DNA of 64,000 bases from Pseudoxanthomonas sp. CF385. Lineage in GTDB: Bacteria; Pseudomonadota; Gammaproteobacteria; Xanthomonadales; Xanthomonadaceae. Below, one piece after another: positions 35,121 to 44,062 of this stretch. The stretch is taken from positions 248,001-312,000 of the forward strand of contig NZ_FNKZ01000003.1 in NCBI RefSeq assembly GCF_900104255.1, written 5' to 3'. The first letter of the stretch is position 1; every line of letters starts with the position of its first letter. Below the pieces are notes generated by a model that had not been told where the DNA came from, did not search any database, and was given only the letters and a program-made list of their open reading frames with translations. Both the position numbers and the translations under genes were made by a program.

Positions 35121-36769
35121 GCAACACCCCGAAGAAAACCACGCTGGGCAAGCTGTCCCTGAAGCGTGAGAGCGCGCCGGTCGAAGCGGCACGCCTGGAA
35201 GAGCGCCTGCACAAGGTGCTGGCGCAGGCCGGGCTCGGCTCGCGCCGTGCGCTGGAACAGCGCATCGCCGATGGCCTGATCAAGGTCAATGGCGAAACCG
35301 CGCAGACCGGCCTGTCGATCAAGGCCGGCGACAAGATCGAGCTCGACGGCAAGACCTTCGTCGCCAGCGCGTTGACCGAACCGGCCCGCGTGCTGATCTA
35401 CAACAAGCCGGAAGGCGAAGTCACCACCCGCGAAGATCCCGAAGGCCGTCCGACGATCTTCGAAGCGCTGCCCGCGCTGAAGGGCGCGCGCTGGATCGCG
35501 ATCGGCCGCCTGGACATCAACACCACCGGCCTGCTGGTATTGACCACCGACGGCGAACTCGCCAACGCGATGATGCACCCGTCGTACGAAGTCGAGCGCG
35601 AGTACGTGGTGCGCGTGCGCGCGCCGGAAGGCCAGGAAAGCGTGCCGGACAACGTCGTCGACCGCCTGCGCCGCGGCGTGGCGCTGGACGACGGCCCGGC
35701 CAAGTTCGACGAGATCGAGCGCATCGGCGGCACCGACTCGCACGACTGGTTCCGCGTGGTCGTCAAGGAAGGCCGCAACCGCGAAGTGCGTCGCCTGTGG
35801 GAATCGCAGGGCTGCCAGGTCAGCCGCCTGAAGCGGGTGCGCTACGGCAAAGTCAGCCTGCCGCAGCCGCTGCTGCGCGGCCAGTCGCAGGAACTGGCCG
35901 ACGCGCAGGTCGAGGCGCTGCGCAAGGATCTGGGTCTGGAAGACGGCGCGCCCGCCGCGCTCACGCTGCAGCCGGTCATCGGCCAGCGCAAGGCCTCCAA
36001 GTCCACCGTTCACCTGGGCGGCGGCCGCAGCGGCAGCGCCTACGTCAACGGCCACAACACGGCCGATGAAGGCCGCGAACTGCGCCGCTTCGATCACGTC
36101 CGCGAAGACCGCGGCCGCGGTCGCGGCAAGAAGCCGCACGGCGGCCTGACCGTCAGCGGCGAACAAGCGGCCAAGCAATCGCAGAAGCCGTTCAAGCAGC
36201 GCACGCCGAAGGGCCCGAAGCCGCTGCCGGATGGCAATCCCGCCGCGTTCCGTAGCTGGTACGTGCCGGACGGCGTGGACACCGGTCCTGCCGGTCATCG
36301 CAATGCCGGTCCCGGTGGTCCGAAGAAGCCCTACGGCGGCAAGCCCGGCGGGCGCCCCGGCGCGGGCGGCAAGCCCGGGAGTGCGGGCAAGCGCGGCCCC
36401 GGCGCAGGTGCCGGCGGCTTCGGTGGCGATCGCTTCGGCAACGACCGCGGCGGTGGCTTCGCCGCGGAGCGCGGCCCGCGGGGTGCGCAGGGCGCGGGTG
36501 CGGGTGCGGGCAAGCCGCAGCGCGCGGCGCGCCCGTACGGCCACCCCGGCAATGCGCCGAGCTTCCCCTCGGATCACGCGAATCCCGGCTTCAACCCCTA
36601 CGGCCAGCAGCCCCGCGGTCCGCGTCCGCAGGGTCGTCCTGGTGGCGGCGGCAATCGGCCGCAGCATGCCGGGCCGCGTCCCGGTGGACGTCCTGCCGGC
36701 GGCCGCGGCCCGGGCGGACGCCCCGGTGGCGGAGGCCAGCGCGGTCCGCGCGGTGGCGGCCACGGTTGA
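35117..36769 (+). CDS. rluB: 23S rRNA pseudouridine synthase RluB with long Gly/Arg/Pro-rich tail
   Basis: RluB converts a uridine of 23S rRNA (U2605 in E. coli) to pseudouridine. An S4 RNA-binding domain lies at about residues 27-75 (RLHKVLAQAGLGSRRALEQRI), then the RsuA/RluB catalytic domain with NKPEGEVTT and the catalytic Asp133 in GRLDINTTGLLVLT, followed by EGRNREVRRLWESQG. From about residue 290 to 550 the protein is low-complexity, rich in Gly, Arg, Pro and Lys, with RGG-like spacing that suggests RNA binding and disorder. RluB of E. coli is about 290 residues, so nearly half of this protein is tail. It overlaps scpB and ends just before a terminator. Confidence 0.93.
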   Translation: MSNTPKKTTLGKLSLKRESAPVEAARLEERLHKVLAQAGLGSRRALEQRIADGLIKVNGETAQTGLSIKAGDKIELDGKTFVASALTEPARVLIYNKPEGEVTTREDPEGRPTIFEALPALKGARWIAIGRLDINTTGLLVLTTDGELANAMMHPSYEVEREYVVRVRAPEGQESVPDNVVDRLRRGVALDDGPAKFDEIERIGGTDSHDWFRVVVKEGRNREVRRLWESQGCQVSRLKRVRYGKVSLPQPLLRGQSQELADAQVEALRKDLGLEDGAPAALTLQPVIGQRKASKSTVHLGGGRSGSAYVNGHNTADEGRELRRFDHVREDRGRGRGKKPHGGLTVSGEQAAKQSQKPFKQRTPKGPKPLPDGNPAAFRSWYVPDGVDTGPAGHRNAGPGGPKKPYGGKPGGRPGAGGKPGSAGKRGPGAGAGGFGGDRFGNDRGGGFAAERGPRGAQGAGAGAGKPQRAARPYGHPGNAPSFPSDHANPGFNPYGQQPRGPRPQGRPGGGGNRPQHAGPRPGGRPAGGRGPGGRPGGGGQRGPRGGGHG

Positions 36770-36777
36770 GTGAAGCG

Positions 36778-36806
36778 AAGGCGCCCTCCGGGGCGCCTTT
36801 CTTCTT
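36778..36806 (+). terminator. Rho-independent terminator after rluB
   Basis: Arms AAGGCGCCC (36778-36786) and GGGCGCCTT (36791-36799) with a TCCG loop, followed by TTCTTCTT. It ends the scpA-scpB-rluB operon nine bases past the rluB stop. Confidence 0.88.
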
Positions 36807-36903
36807 GCAGGCAGGGTGAGCCCGCTGGCTTCACCGTCGCTTCATGGCGACTCCGCACCTGCGCGGCACGTTGGACGCCCAAGGAAAACGGGCGTCCGCC
36901 TAC

Positions 36904-38034
36904 ATGCAGGAAACGACTTACGACGTCATCGTGGTGGGCGCCGGCTTCGCCGGTGTCGCCTGTGCGCAGGCGCTCGCACGGCACGGCGCACGCGTCTGCG
37001 TGATCGACCGCAAGCGCGACCTGGGCGAACGCCTCCACACGACCGGCATTCTCGTCGCCGAAGCCCTGCATCATCCCTGCCTCGCCGGACTGCCCGCCGC
37101 GCTCGTGCGCGCCGTGCCGCATGCGCGGCTGTACGCGCCCAGCCTCAGGAGCGTGCTGCTCGCCGCACCGGGCTACCGTTTCTACACCACGGACACACCC
37201 GCCCTGATGCGTTGGCTTGGCGAAGGCCTCGTGCAGCGCGGCATCGCACTGCGCCTGGGTACCCCGTTCCGCGATGGGGTGCGCGAAGGCGCGCACTGGC
37301 GGTTGCCGGGCATCGGTCGGACGCGCTGGCTGGTCGGCGCGGATGGCGCCAAGTCGCGAGTGGCTGCGCGCTTGGGATTGGGACAGGTGGACCGCTGGCT
37401 GCAGGGCGTCGAACACGAATTCGATGGCGTGGCCCTGCGCGAGCCGGATGCCCTGCACTGCTTCATCAGCAAGCGGTACGCGCCGGGTTACATCGGTTGG
37501 GTGGCGCAGACCCCGACCGGTGTGCAGGCCGGACTGGCGCGCCGGCATCTGCCCGGCTCGACCGCCGTGCCCGACATCGACGGCTTCCTCCGCCATACCG
37601 CCGCCATGACCGGACTCCCGGCATCGCGGCGTCCGGACAGCATCCGCGCCGGCCTGATCCCCTGCGGCGGACCGGTCCATCTCCGGCAGCGGGGCCGCGT
37701 CCTGCTCGCCGGCGATGCGGCGGGCATGGTGTCGCCGGTCACCGCCGGCGGCATCCACGCCGGGCTGCGCCATGGCAGCGCGGTGGGCGAGGCCATGGCG
37801 CGCCGCCTGCAGCACCCCGGCGAGGGCGATGTCCACGTCGCGACGGATGCCGTGCCGGCCTTCCGGACCAAGCGCGCGCTGCGCTGGGCCTTCGACCACG
37901 CGCAGTTCGATGCGCCATTCGACCTGGCGCTGAGGACGCCCTTCATGCGGCGCCTCGCCGAGCAGCTGTACTTCCACCAGCGCGGCCATGGGGTTCCGGA
38001 GCCGGACACGGGCGTTCCCGTGCAGCACGATTGA
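36904..38034 (+). CDS. FAD-dependent oxidoreductase, geranylgeranyl-reductase/monooxygenase-like
   Basis: 376 residues. The FAD-binding Rossmann motif YDVIVVGAGFAGVACAQALA is at the N terminus. A second conserved block WLVGADGAKSRVAARLGLG (about 140-160) and the FAD-ribityl motif GRVLLAGDAAGMVSPVTAGGIHAGLRHG (about 265-292) follow. This layout is typical of the geranylgeranyl reductase and PHBH-type families. The substrate is unknown. I prefer ATG 36904 because it starts close to the Rossmann fold; an upstream in-frame ATG at 36844 would add 20 residues, and neither has a strong ribosome-binding site. It stands alone between the rluB terminator and the promoter of fpr. Confidence 0.75.
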   Translation: MQETTYDVIVVGAGFAGVACAQALARHGARVCVIDRKRDLGERLHTTGILVAEALHHPCLAGLPAALVRAVPHARLYAPSLRSVLLAAPGYRFYTTDTPALMRWLGEGLVQRGIALRLGTPFRDGVREGAHWRLPGIGRTRWLVGADGAKSRVAARLGLGQVDRWLQGVEHEFDGVALREPDALHCFISKRYAPGYIGWVAQTPTGVQAGLARRHLPGSTAVPDIDGFLRHTAAMTGLPASRRPDSIRAGLIPCGGPVHLRQRGRVLLAGDAAGMVSPVTAGGIHAGLRHGSAVGEAMARRLQHPGEGDVHVATDAVPAFRTKRALRWAFDHAQFDAPFDLALRTPFMRRLAEQLYFHQRGHGVPEPDTGVPVQHD

Positions 38035-38065
38035 GTTCGATCAAGGCCGGCGTGGCGTCGTCGGC

Positions 38066-38071
38066 TACAAT
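38066..38071 (+). promoter_or_regulatory. Possible -10 element of fpr
   Basis: TACAAT lies 31 bases upstream of the fpr ATG, a typical distance. No good -35 box is visible 17 bases before it. Confidence 0.35.
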
Positions 38072-38102
38072 AGGCCGTTGATTCGATAGCCAAGACCCCC
38101 AC

Positions 38103-38882
38103 ATGTCCTCCGCGTTCGGCACCGAAACGGTGCTCGATGTCCGTCACTGGACGGACGCCTACTTCAGCTTCACCACCACCCGCGACGACGGCTTCCGCTT
38201 CGAGAACGGCCAGTTCGTGATGATCGGCCTGGAAGTGGACGGCAAGCCGCTGCTGCGCGCCTATTCGATCGCCAGCGCCAACTGGGAAGAGCAGCTCGAG
38301 TTCTTCAGCATCAAGGTGGCCAACGGCCCGCTGACCTCGCGCCTGCAGCACATCAAACCCGGCGACCGCGTGCTGATCGGGCGCAAGCCCACCGGCACCC
38401 TGTTGATCAGCGACCTGCACCCCGGCCGCCACCTGTACCTGCTGGGTACCGGCACGGGCCTGGCGCCCTGGCTGTCGGTGATCAAGGACCCGGAAACCTA
38501 CGAGCGCTTCGACAAGGTGATCCTGACCCATGGCGTGCGCAGCGTGGACGACCTCGCCTATCGCGACTATTTCGAGAAGGAACTGCCGCAGCATGAGTTC
38601 CTCGGCGAGACCATCCGCGAGAAGCTGCTGTACTACCCCGCCGTGACCCGCGAGGATTTCCCGAACCGCGGGCGCCTGACCGACCTGATGGCCAGCGGCG
38701 AGATGATGGAGACGTTGGGTATCGAGGCGCTGGACGCGGAACACGACCGCGCCATGATCTGCGGCAGTCCGCAGATGCTGGCCGACTTCCGGACACTGCT
38801 CGATGGCCGCGGTTTCACGGCCGCGCCGCGCATCGGCACGGCGGGACAGTACGTGTTCGAACGCGCCTTCGTGGAGAAGTAG
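38103..38882 (+). CDS. fpr: Ferredoxin--NADP(+) reductase
   Basis: 259 residues. Fpr moves electrons between NADPH and ferredoxin or flavodoxin. The FAD domain shows LLRAYSIASANWEEQLEFFSIKV near residue 45. The NADP domain has LYLLGTGTGLAPWLSVIKDP near 115, VILTHGVRSVDDLAYR near 138, and AMICGSPQMLADFRTLLDGRGF near 220. The C terminus (GTAGQYVFERAFVEK) matches the bacterial subclass whose tail caps the FAD. The length is usual for proteobacterial Fpr. It has its own likely promoter and no operon partner downstream that shares a clear function. Confidence 0.94.
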   Translation: MSSAFGTETVLDVRHWTDAYFSFTTTRDDGFRFENGQFVMIGLEVDGKPLLRAYSIASANWEEQLEFFSIKVANGPLTSRLQHIKPGDRVLIGRKPTGTLLISDLHPGRHLYLLGTGTGLAPWLSVIKDPETYERFDKVILTHGVRSVDDLAYRDYFEKELPQHEFLGETIREKLLYYPAVTREDFPNRGRLTDLMASGEMMETLGIEALDAEHDRAMICGSPQMLADFRTLLDGRGFTAAPRIGTAGQYVFERAFVEK

Positions 38883-38961
38883 GTCCCGGCCCCGGCGAGA
38901 CCGCCACCGGACCGCGCAACAGGTGCTACCCTCGCCCCAACGTCCTGGGGAGGACATGCGC

Positions 38962-39498
38962 ATGATGCATCGCCTGTGGCTGGCAGCCCTGCTGGCCGTG
39001 AGTAGCTGTGCCCACGCCGCCGAATCGGTGCCGCAGCCCGGGATAGGCGAAACGCCACCCCCGATAGGCCTGAAGGATCGCGGCGGCAACGTCGTCGACC
39101 TCGGCGCCCTGCAGGGCAAGCTGGTGGTGGTGACGTTCTGGGCGTCGTGGTGCGGACCCTGTCGCCGCGAACTGCCGATGCTGGCCAAGGTGCAGGAGAT
39201 CGTGGGTCGCGAGCACCTGGAAGTCATCGCGATCAACTTCAAGGAGCCACGGCGCGATTTCAACGCCGTCCTGCGCGCCAACAAGGATCAGCACCTCACC
39301 TTCGTGCACGACGAGCGGGGCGTGGTCAGCGATCGCTATGGCGTCACCGCCCTGCCCAACATGTTCATCATCGGCCAGGACGGCGTGATCGTGCAGAGGC
39401 ATCGCGGCTATTCGGAGAATGTCCTGCAGTCCTTCATGCAGGAACTGCTCGAGCTGTTGCCGGAAGAAGCGCTGCAACGCGAAGTCCAGGCACCGTGA
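38962..39498 (+). CDS. TlpA/ResA-like periplasmic thioredoxin
   Basis: 178 residues with an N-terminal export signal (HRLWLAALLAVSSCAHAAE; the VSSC segment could be a lipobox, or cleavage could follow AHA). The redox domain has WASWCGPCRRELPM (Cys64, Cys67), the FVHDERGVVSDRYGV segment and the cis-proline region ALPNMFIIGQDG. Such proteins reduce disulfides in the periplasm, for example in cytochrome maturation. The partner here is unknown. The ATG at 38962 has GGGGAGG eight bases upstream; an in-frame ATG at 38956 would leave only two bases. Its TGA overlaps the GTG of the next gene, so the two are coupled. Confidence 0.85.
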   Translation: MMHRLWLAALLAVSSCAHAAESVPQPGIGETPPPIGLKDRGGNVVDLGALQGKLVVVTFWASWCGPCRRELPMLAKVQEIVGREHLEVIAINFKEPRRDFNAVLRANKDQHLTFVHDERGVVSDRYGVTALPNMFIIGQDGVIVQRHRGYSENVLQSFMQELLELLPEEALQREVQAP

Positions 39499-40277
39499 CG
39501 CCTTCCCGTCCAGGCGCAGGCCTGCTTCTCCTGCTGTTCGTCGCCACGGCCATGCTCGGTGCCTGCCTGCCGGGAGGCGGGGATGCGCGCGCGCCGATAC
39601 CGCAGGCGCTGGTGCCCGCCGACGGACCGGCCAGCCGCCTGGTCGTGGTGCTGCCCGGCCGCGGTGACGACATTGCCGCCTTGCGTGCCAGCGGCATCGC
39701 GCCTGCGGTGCAGGCCGCATGGCCGGACGCGGACGTGATGCTGACGGGCCTCGGATTCGCGTACTACATGCAGGGCCGCGCGCCGCAACGCCTGCACCAG
39801 GAAGTGATCGGGCCGGCCCGCCAGCGCGGCTACCGCGAGGTCTGGCTGGTGGGCGCCTCCATGGGCGGGATGGGCAGCCTGATGTACGACCGCGCCTACC
39901 CCGGTGAGGCGGACGGGCTGATCCTGCTGGCGCCGTATCTGGGAAAGCGGTCGCTCATCGATGAGATCCGCGCTGCCGGCCTGGCGCGGTGGCAGCCCGG
40001 GCCCGCACCCGCCGAAGTGGACGCCGACAACTACCAGCGCGAGCTCTGGCGCCACCTTCAGTCATGGCAGCACGACGCAGGACGTACGGGTAGCGTGTGG
40101 CTGGGCTATGGCGCACAGGACCGACTCGCGGGCGCCATGCCGCCGCTGGCGGAGCTGCTGCCGGAAGACCACGTGGTCGTGGTGGAAGGAGGCCACGCAT
40201 GGAAGGTGTGGTCGCCCCTGACGCAACGCATGCTCGCTGCGGCGGGTCCTGCGCGATTGGATCAGCGCTCGCCGTAG
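39495..40277 (+). CDS. Alpha/beta-hydrolase lipoprotein
   Basis: 260 residues from GTG 39495-39497, which overlaps the stop of the thioredoxin-like gene (GTGA). The N terminus is a lipoprotein signal (LLLLLFVATAMLGAC, Cys24). The hydrolase core shows SRLVVVLPGRGDD, the nucleophile elbow VGASMGGMGSL (GxSxG-type) and EDHVVVVEGGHAWKVW with the likely catalytic His. The substrate is unknown; the family includes esterases and acyl hydrolases. The 3' end overlaps the stop of the convergent gene by 16 bases. Confidence 0.75.
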   Translation: MTPSRPGAGLLLLLFVATAMLGACLPGGGDARAPIPQALVPADGPASRLVVVLPGRGDDIAALRASGIAPAVQAAWPDADVMLTGLGFAYYMQGRAPQRLHQEVIGPARQRGYREVWLVGASMGGMGSLMYDRAYPGEADGLILLAPYLGKRSLIDEIRAAGLARWQPGPAPAEVDADNYQRELWRHLQSWQHDAGRTGSVWLGYGAQDRLAGAMPPLAELLPEDHVVVVEGGHAWKVWSPLTQRMLAAAGPARLDQRSP

Positions 40278-40669
40278 CGCAACCACAGGGCCGCCGCTGT
40301 TTCATCGGCGAAGACCCGGGCGTCGAATCCGTGTTCGTTGGCCAACAGCCCGGCGAATTCCACCTGAGGCAGTTGCTCGGCATGGCGCTCGACGTAAGCG
40401 ATGCGCACCGCCTCCATCCCCTGCCCCTGCATCGCCTGGATGAATTCCAGCAACTGTCCCGGCGGTGGCGGTTCGCCATCCATGTCGTCGACGACCAGCA
40501 GCGCCTTCGGGCGCGACCGGCGCACCTCTTCGGCGATCGTGCGCCAGTACGCCAGCGTCGTGTCCAGCGATCCGTTGACGCCCGTCGCCCAGGCGCGCAG
40601 CCCGTAGTCCGTCGTGGCGAACTCGATATGGAACAACGGACCGTCGGCCGCGCCGGGCACCGGTTTCAC
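40262..40669 (-). CDS. Hypothetical protein, SpoIIAA/STAS-like
   Basis: 135 residues from GTG 40667-40669, which overlaps the glutathione peroxidase stop (GTGA). The sequence HIEFATTDYGLRAWATGVNG, then ALLVVDDMDGEPPPPGQLLEFI and VEFAGLLANEHGFDARVFADETAAALWL suggests the alternating strand-helix order of SpoIIAA-like STAS proteins (about 120-130 residues), but the match is by pattern only. In that fold the C-terminal helix holds a surface-exposed acidic face. It converges on the hydrolase gene with a 16-base overlap. A long open frame continuing upstream in this reading frame lies out of frame with gpx and is not coding. Confidence 0.6.
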   Translation of the reverse strand: MKPVPGAADGPLFHIEFATTDYGLRAWATGVNGSLDTTLAYWRTIAEEVRRSRPKALLVVDDMDGEPPPPGQLLEFIQAMQGQGMEAVRIAYVERHAEQLPQVEFAGLLANEHGFDARVFADETAAALWLRYGER

Positions 40670-41148
40670 GCGAGCGCGCTGCGGACGTCGCCCGCGAGGG
40701 ATTCCGGCGTATCGGTAGGGGCGTAGCGCTTGAGCACCCGGCCATCGCGACCGACCAGGAACTTGCTGAAGTTCCACTTGATCGCACTGATGCCCAGCAG
40801 CCCGCTCTTCTCCTGCTTCAGCCATTTCCACAACGGATGCGCGGCATCGCCGTTCACGTCGACCTTGGCGAACATCGGGAACGTCACGTCGTAGTTGAGC
40901 GAGCAGAAACTGCGGATTTCGGCTTCGTCGCCCGGCTCCTGGTGGCCGAACTGGTCGCAGGGGAAGCCCAGCACCACCAGCCCCTGCGGGCCGAACTCGC
41001 GCCACAGGGCTTCCAGTCCGGTGTACTGCGGGGTGAAGCCACACTTGGACGCGACGTTGACGATCAGCAACGCCTTGCCCTGGTACTCCGAGAGCGACCG
41101 CTCGCGGCCGTCGATGTCCTGGGCGGAAAAGTCGTAGGCAGTGGTCAT
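40666..41148 (-). CDS. Glutathione peroxidase family protein (Cys type)
   Basis: 160 residues. The three GPx signatures are present: NVASKCGFTPQYTGLEAL with the peroxidatic Cys36, LGFPCDQFGHQEPG with the second Cys, and IKWNFSKFLVGRDGRVLKRY with the conserved Trp and Asn. As in other bacterial members the usual reductant may be thioredoxin rather than glutathione. It removes hydrogen peroxide and lipid hydroperoxides. ATG 41146-41148 has GGAGAG seven bases upstream. Its TGA overlaps the GTG of the SpoIIAA-like gene. Confidence 0.93.
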   Translation of the reverse strand: MTTAYDFSAQDIDGRERSLSEYQGKALLIVNVASKCGFTPQYTGLEALWREFGPQGLVVLGFPCDQFGHQEPGDEAEIRSFCSLNYDVTFPMFAKVDVNGDAAHPLWKWLKQEKSGLLGISAIKWNFSKFLVGRDGRVLKRYAPTDTPESLAGDVRSALA

Positions 41149-41264
41149 GCGGGCTCTCCGGGAAAGGCGCTATCAGACACCGCCCGCGCGTGCAGGGCAA
41201 GGCACCGTGCAACGCGCCCGATGATCGGCTACCGTGGCCGCGCCACGGATCCAGGACGCTGCCC

Positions 41265-41864
41265 ATGCAAGAAGCCGCCGATCCCGCCAGCCACGCCAAT
41301 CTCTATATCCATGTCCGAATCCTGATGGGCATGGTCGTCGGCCTGGGCCTCACGCACCTGCTGCGCCACGTGGCGCGCCTGGTGGAACGGCCGAACGCGC
41401 ACCGCATCTACGGCGTGCACCTGGTCTGGGCCGCCTTCATGTTCGTCTACCTGCTGCATTTCTGGTGGTGGGAATTCAGCCTGTCCCGCCAGGCGCACTG
41501 GAATTTCAGCCTTTACCTCTACATCACGCTGTATGCGCTGCTGCTGTACCTGCTGTGCGCCCTGGTATTCCCGGAATCGCTGCCGGAAGGCGGCGGCTAC
41601 CGCGAGTACTACTACGGGCGCCGGCGGTGGTTCTTCGGCCTGTTGGCCCTGATGTTCGTCGTCGACGCAGGCGACACCCTGATCAAGGGCACCGCCTATG
41701 CGCAGCAGTTAGGTACCGAGTACTGGGTCCGCAACGGGGCCTATGTGGCCGGCAGCCTGGTGGCGGCCACGACGCGGAACCCCCGCTTCCATGGCGCGTT
41801 CGCCGTGGTCGCGCTGCTGTACGAACTGGGCTGGATCTGGCGCCGCTACGAGATCCTGATGTAG
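41265..41864 (+). CDS. Conserved membrane protein of unknown function
   Basis: 199 residues with hydrophobic segments at about 15-36 (RILMGMVVGLGLTHLLRHVA), 50-72 (VHLVWAAFMFVYLLHFWWWEF), 82-103 (LYLYITLYALLLYLLCALVF), 122-140 (WFFGLLALMFVVDAGDTL) and 155-185. The motif GYREYYYGRRRWFFG between helices is distinctive. I do not know the family. ATG 41265-41267 has AGGA nine bases upstream. It lies between a divergent gpx and a convergent amidohydrolase gene (stop codons 22 bases apart). Confidence 0.65.
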   Translation: MQEAADPASHANLYIHVRILMGMVVGLGLTHLLRHVARLVERPNAHRIYGVHLVWAAFMFVYLLHFWWWEFSLSRQAHWNFSLYLYITLYALLLYLLCALVFPESLPEGGGYREYYYGRRRWFFGLLALMFVVDAGDTLIKGTAYAQQLGTEYWVRNGAYVAGSLVAATTRNPRFHGAFAVVALLYELGWIWRRYEILM

Positions 41865-41886
41865 CGCTCCGCTCCGGCCCGGGCGC

Positions 41887-43920
41887 TCACCGCACGGGCT
41901 GCAGCTTCACCGGCGTGGTGAAGGGGCCGATGCCCAGTGCCTCGTGGATCTCCGCCGGGTAGTACGCCTGCCCGCCCTTGATCACCAGCGCCAGCTTGCG
42001 CACGTCGGCGATGTCCGTCGTCGGGTCGCCATCCACCAGCACCAGGTCCGCGCGCTTGCCGGGCGTGATGGAGCCCGCCTCCTCCAGCGTGCGCGAGTAC
42101 TTGGCGCCGTTCCAGGTCGCCACCTGCAGCACCTGCGCGGGCGTCAGGCCGGCCTGCACGTACAGTTCCAGTTCTCGCTGGAGGGTGAAGCCGGGCAGTT
42201 CGTCGGTCCCCGCGACGATCGGCACGCCGGCCCGGTACATGCGCCCCGTGAATTCCACCAGCTTGTCGAAGCTGCGCTTGTAGCGCGCACCGGTCTCGTC
42301 GTCCTTGATGTCCATCTCCGCCGCACGCCGGCCGCGCTGCACGTCCGGCGGCAGGTGGTCGGCGATATCCGCCACGATCGGCGACAGCTGTCCTTCGCGC
42401 TGGTGGAAGAATTCGAACGTCGCCAGCGTGGGATCGATCACGATCTGCTTCTTCGCCAGTTCCGCGATGAAGTCCTGCACCGGCTTGCTGTCGAGGTCCA
42501 GGCCATCGGTCTTCTCCGCGACCAGGTAGAAGCGCGCCAGCGTGCGCGTGTCGGTCTCGGGGGTGACGAAGAAGTTCAGCAGCAGCTGGTTGATGTGCTG
42601 GATCTCGTCATAGCCCTGTTCCACCACGTCCTGCGCGCGCAGGAAGGCGGGCACGTGGCCGCTGACCCGCAGGCCGCGCTGGTGCGCGTACGCGGTGGTG
42701 TCGCGCAGGATCGCCTTCGGGAACGAGTTGTAGATCTTGATCTGCGGGTAACCGTGGTCGGCATACCAGTCGATGGCCCGCTTCGCGCCGGCCAGGTCCT
42801 TCACCACGAACCCGTTGCGCGCGGAGTGCTCGCCTTCCCCTTCGATGAACCCTGCCGGGATGATCCGGGGAAGCAGCAGGGAGCCGTCCTTCTCCTGCCC
42901 GATCAGTTCCTGCAGGGTCCCGTTGTCGTTGCCCATGTCCCGCACGCTGGTGACGCCCGCCGCGATCTGGAGCCCGCCATCCCAGCCACCGACGTGCGCA
43001 TGCATGTCGAAGAGCCCCGGCAGCAGCACGCGGTTGCCCGCGTCCACCACCGCGTCGGCGGCGACCTTCGACCCGCCCACGGGCGACACCGACAGGATCC
43101 TGCCGTCGCGCACGACCACGTCCGACGCCGCGCCCAGCACCGCCCGCTCGCTGTCGAAGACCCGCGCGTTGCGGATCAGCGTGGTGCCCGGCAACGGATG
43201 CGCCAGGCGTTGCTGCATCGCCACCAGCGCCTCGCGTTCGGCGGTCTTCTGGCGTGTTTCCAGCGCGTTGGCGCTGCCCTGCCAACCGTCTTCGATCAGC
43301 TGGAGGAAGCCCGGATAGATGAAGGCGAACATGCGCGGTTCGGCGTCGCGCGTCACCCACACGAACGACGGCGTGAAGCCGATGCCGGTCAACGCCAGCA
43401 GGTCGACCGTGCGCGACTGCGCACCGCTGCGGATGTCCATCGATGCGAGCTTGCGTTGCGTCAGCGTGCCGCTCGGCACCAGCGGCAACCGGCCGTCCGG
43501 GCGCTTGGCCAGCGCCGCCAGTGCGACGGACGTCGTGGCCGGCGTACCGCCGAGAGGCGTGTACAGCGCCGTACCGGTGAAGGCATGCGTGCCGCTGTCG
43601 GACGTGCTCTTCCACTGGCCGCGATCGCCGTCACGGCTGAACGTCTCGTCCACCGGCGCGCCGAAGGTCGAGACTCCCTTCACCTGGTAACGCTGGAAGG
43701 TGCCGTCCGCGCCGAGCCGGTACTCCTCCTTCAGCTCCGGCCCGCGGCCGTTGTCCTTGAAGATGAAGTCCACCCGGGTGACGCCGTCATCGCCGGTGGT
43801 GACCGTCTGTTCGCCCGCCTTTTTTCCGCCATCCACCAGCGCGACGTACTTGAGGGTCTCGGCGGCCATCGCCGAAGGCGCCAGCAGCAGCGCGCAGCAG
43901 AAAGCAAGGACAGGCTTCAC
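41887..43920 (-). CDS. Secreted amidohydrolase
   Basis: 677 residues. A signal peptide (VLAFCCALLLAPSAMAAE) is followed by an N-terminal beta-rich region of about 250 residues without a family I recognise. A metal-dependent amidohydrolase domain follows: RNARVFDSERAVLG, VDAGNRVLLPGLFDMHAHVGGWDGG with the HxH metal ligands, the GVTSVRDMG turn, SGHVPAFLRAQDVVEQGYDEIQHI, and VPIVAGTDELPGFTLQRELELYVQAGLTP with the catalytic Asp near the end. Such enzymes hydrolyse cyclic amides or dipeptides; the substrate is unknown. I chose GTG 43918-43920 with GGAGAG upstream; an upstream TTG is possible. Confidence 0.85.
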   Translation of the reverse strand: MKPVLAFCCALLLAPSAMAAETLKYVALVDGGKKAGEQTVTTGDDGVTRVDFIFKDNGRGPELKEEYRLGADGTFQRYQVKGVSTFGAPVDETFSRDGDRGQWKSTSDSGTHAFTGTALYTPLGGTPATTSVALAALAKRPDGRLPLVPSGTLTQRKLASMDIRSGAQSRTVDLLALTGIGFTPSFVWVTRDAEPRMFAFIYPGFLQLIEDGWQGSANALETRQKTAEREALVAMQQRLAHPLPGTTLIRNARVFDSERAVLGAASDVVVRDGRILSVSPVGGSKVAADAVVDAGNRVLLPGLFDMHAHVGGWDGGLQIAAGVTSVRDMGNDNGTLQELIGQEKDGSLLLPRIIPAGFIEGEGEHSARNGFVVKDLAGAKRAIDWYADHGYPQIKIYNSFPKAILRDTTAYAHQRGLRVSGHVPAFLRAQDVVEQGYDEIQHINQLLLNFFVTPETDTRTLARFYLVAEKTDGLDLDSKPVQDFIAELAKKQIVIDPTLATFEFFHQREGQLSPIVADIADHLPPDVQRGRRAAEMDIKDDETGARYKRSFDKLVEFTGRMYRAGVPIVAGTDELPGFTLQRELELYVQAGLTPAQVLQVATWNGAKYSRTLEEAGSITPGKRADLVLVDGDPTTDIADVRKLALVIKGGQAYYPAEIHEALGIGPFTTPVKLQPVR

Positions 43921-44062
43921 GGGACTCTCCGACAAGGGGCGCTCGAGGCATTCTGCCGCAGATTGACGGGCTTTCCGGGGGCATGCCCATGCCTTTCGTC
44001 ATGGGTCCGGCCCCACCCCCTGGGTTACCCTTGGATGTCTACCCGTCAGGATGTCGTGCTAC

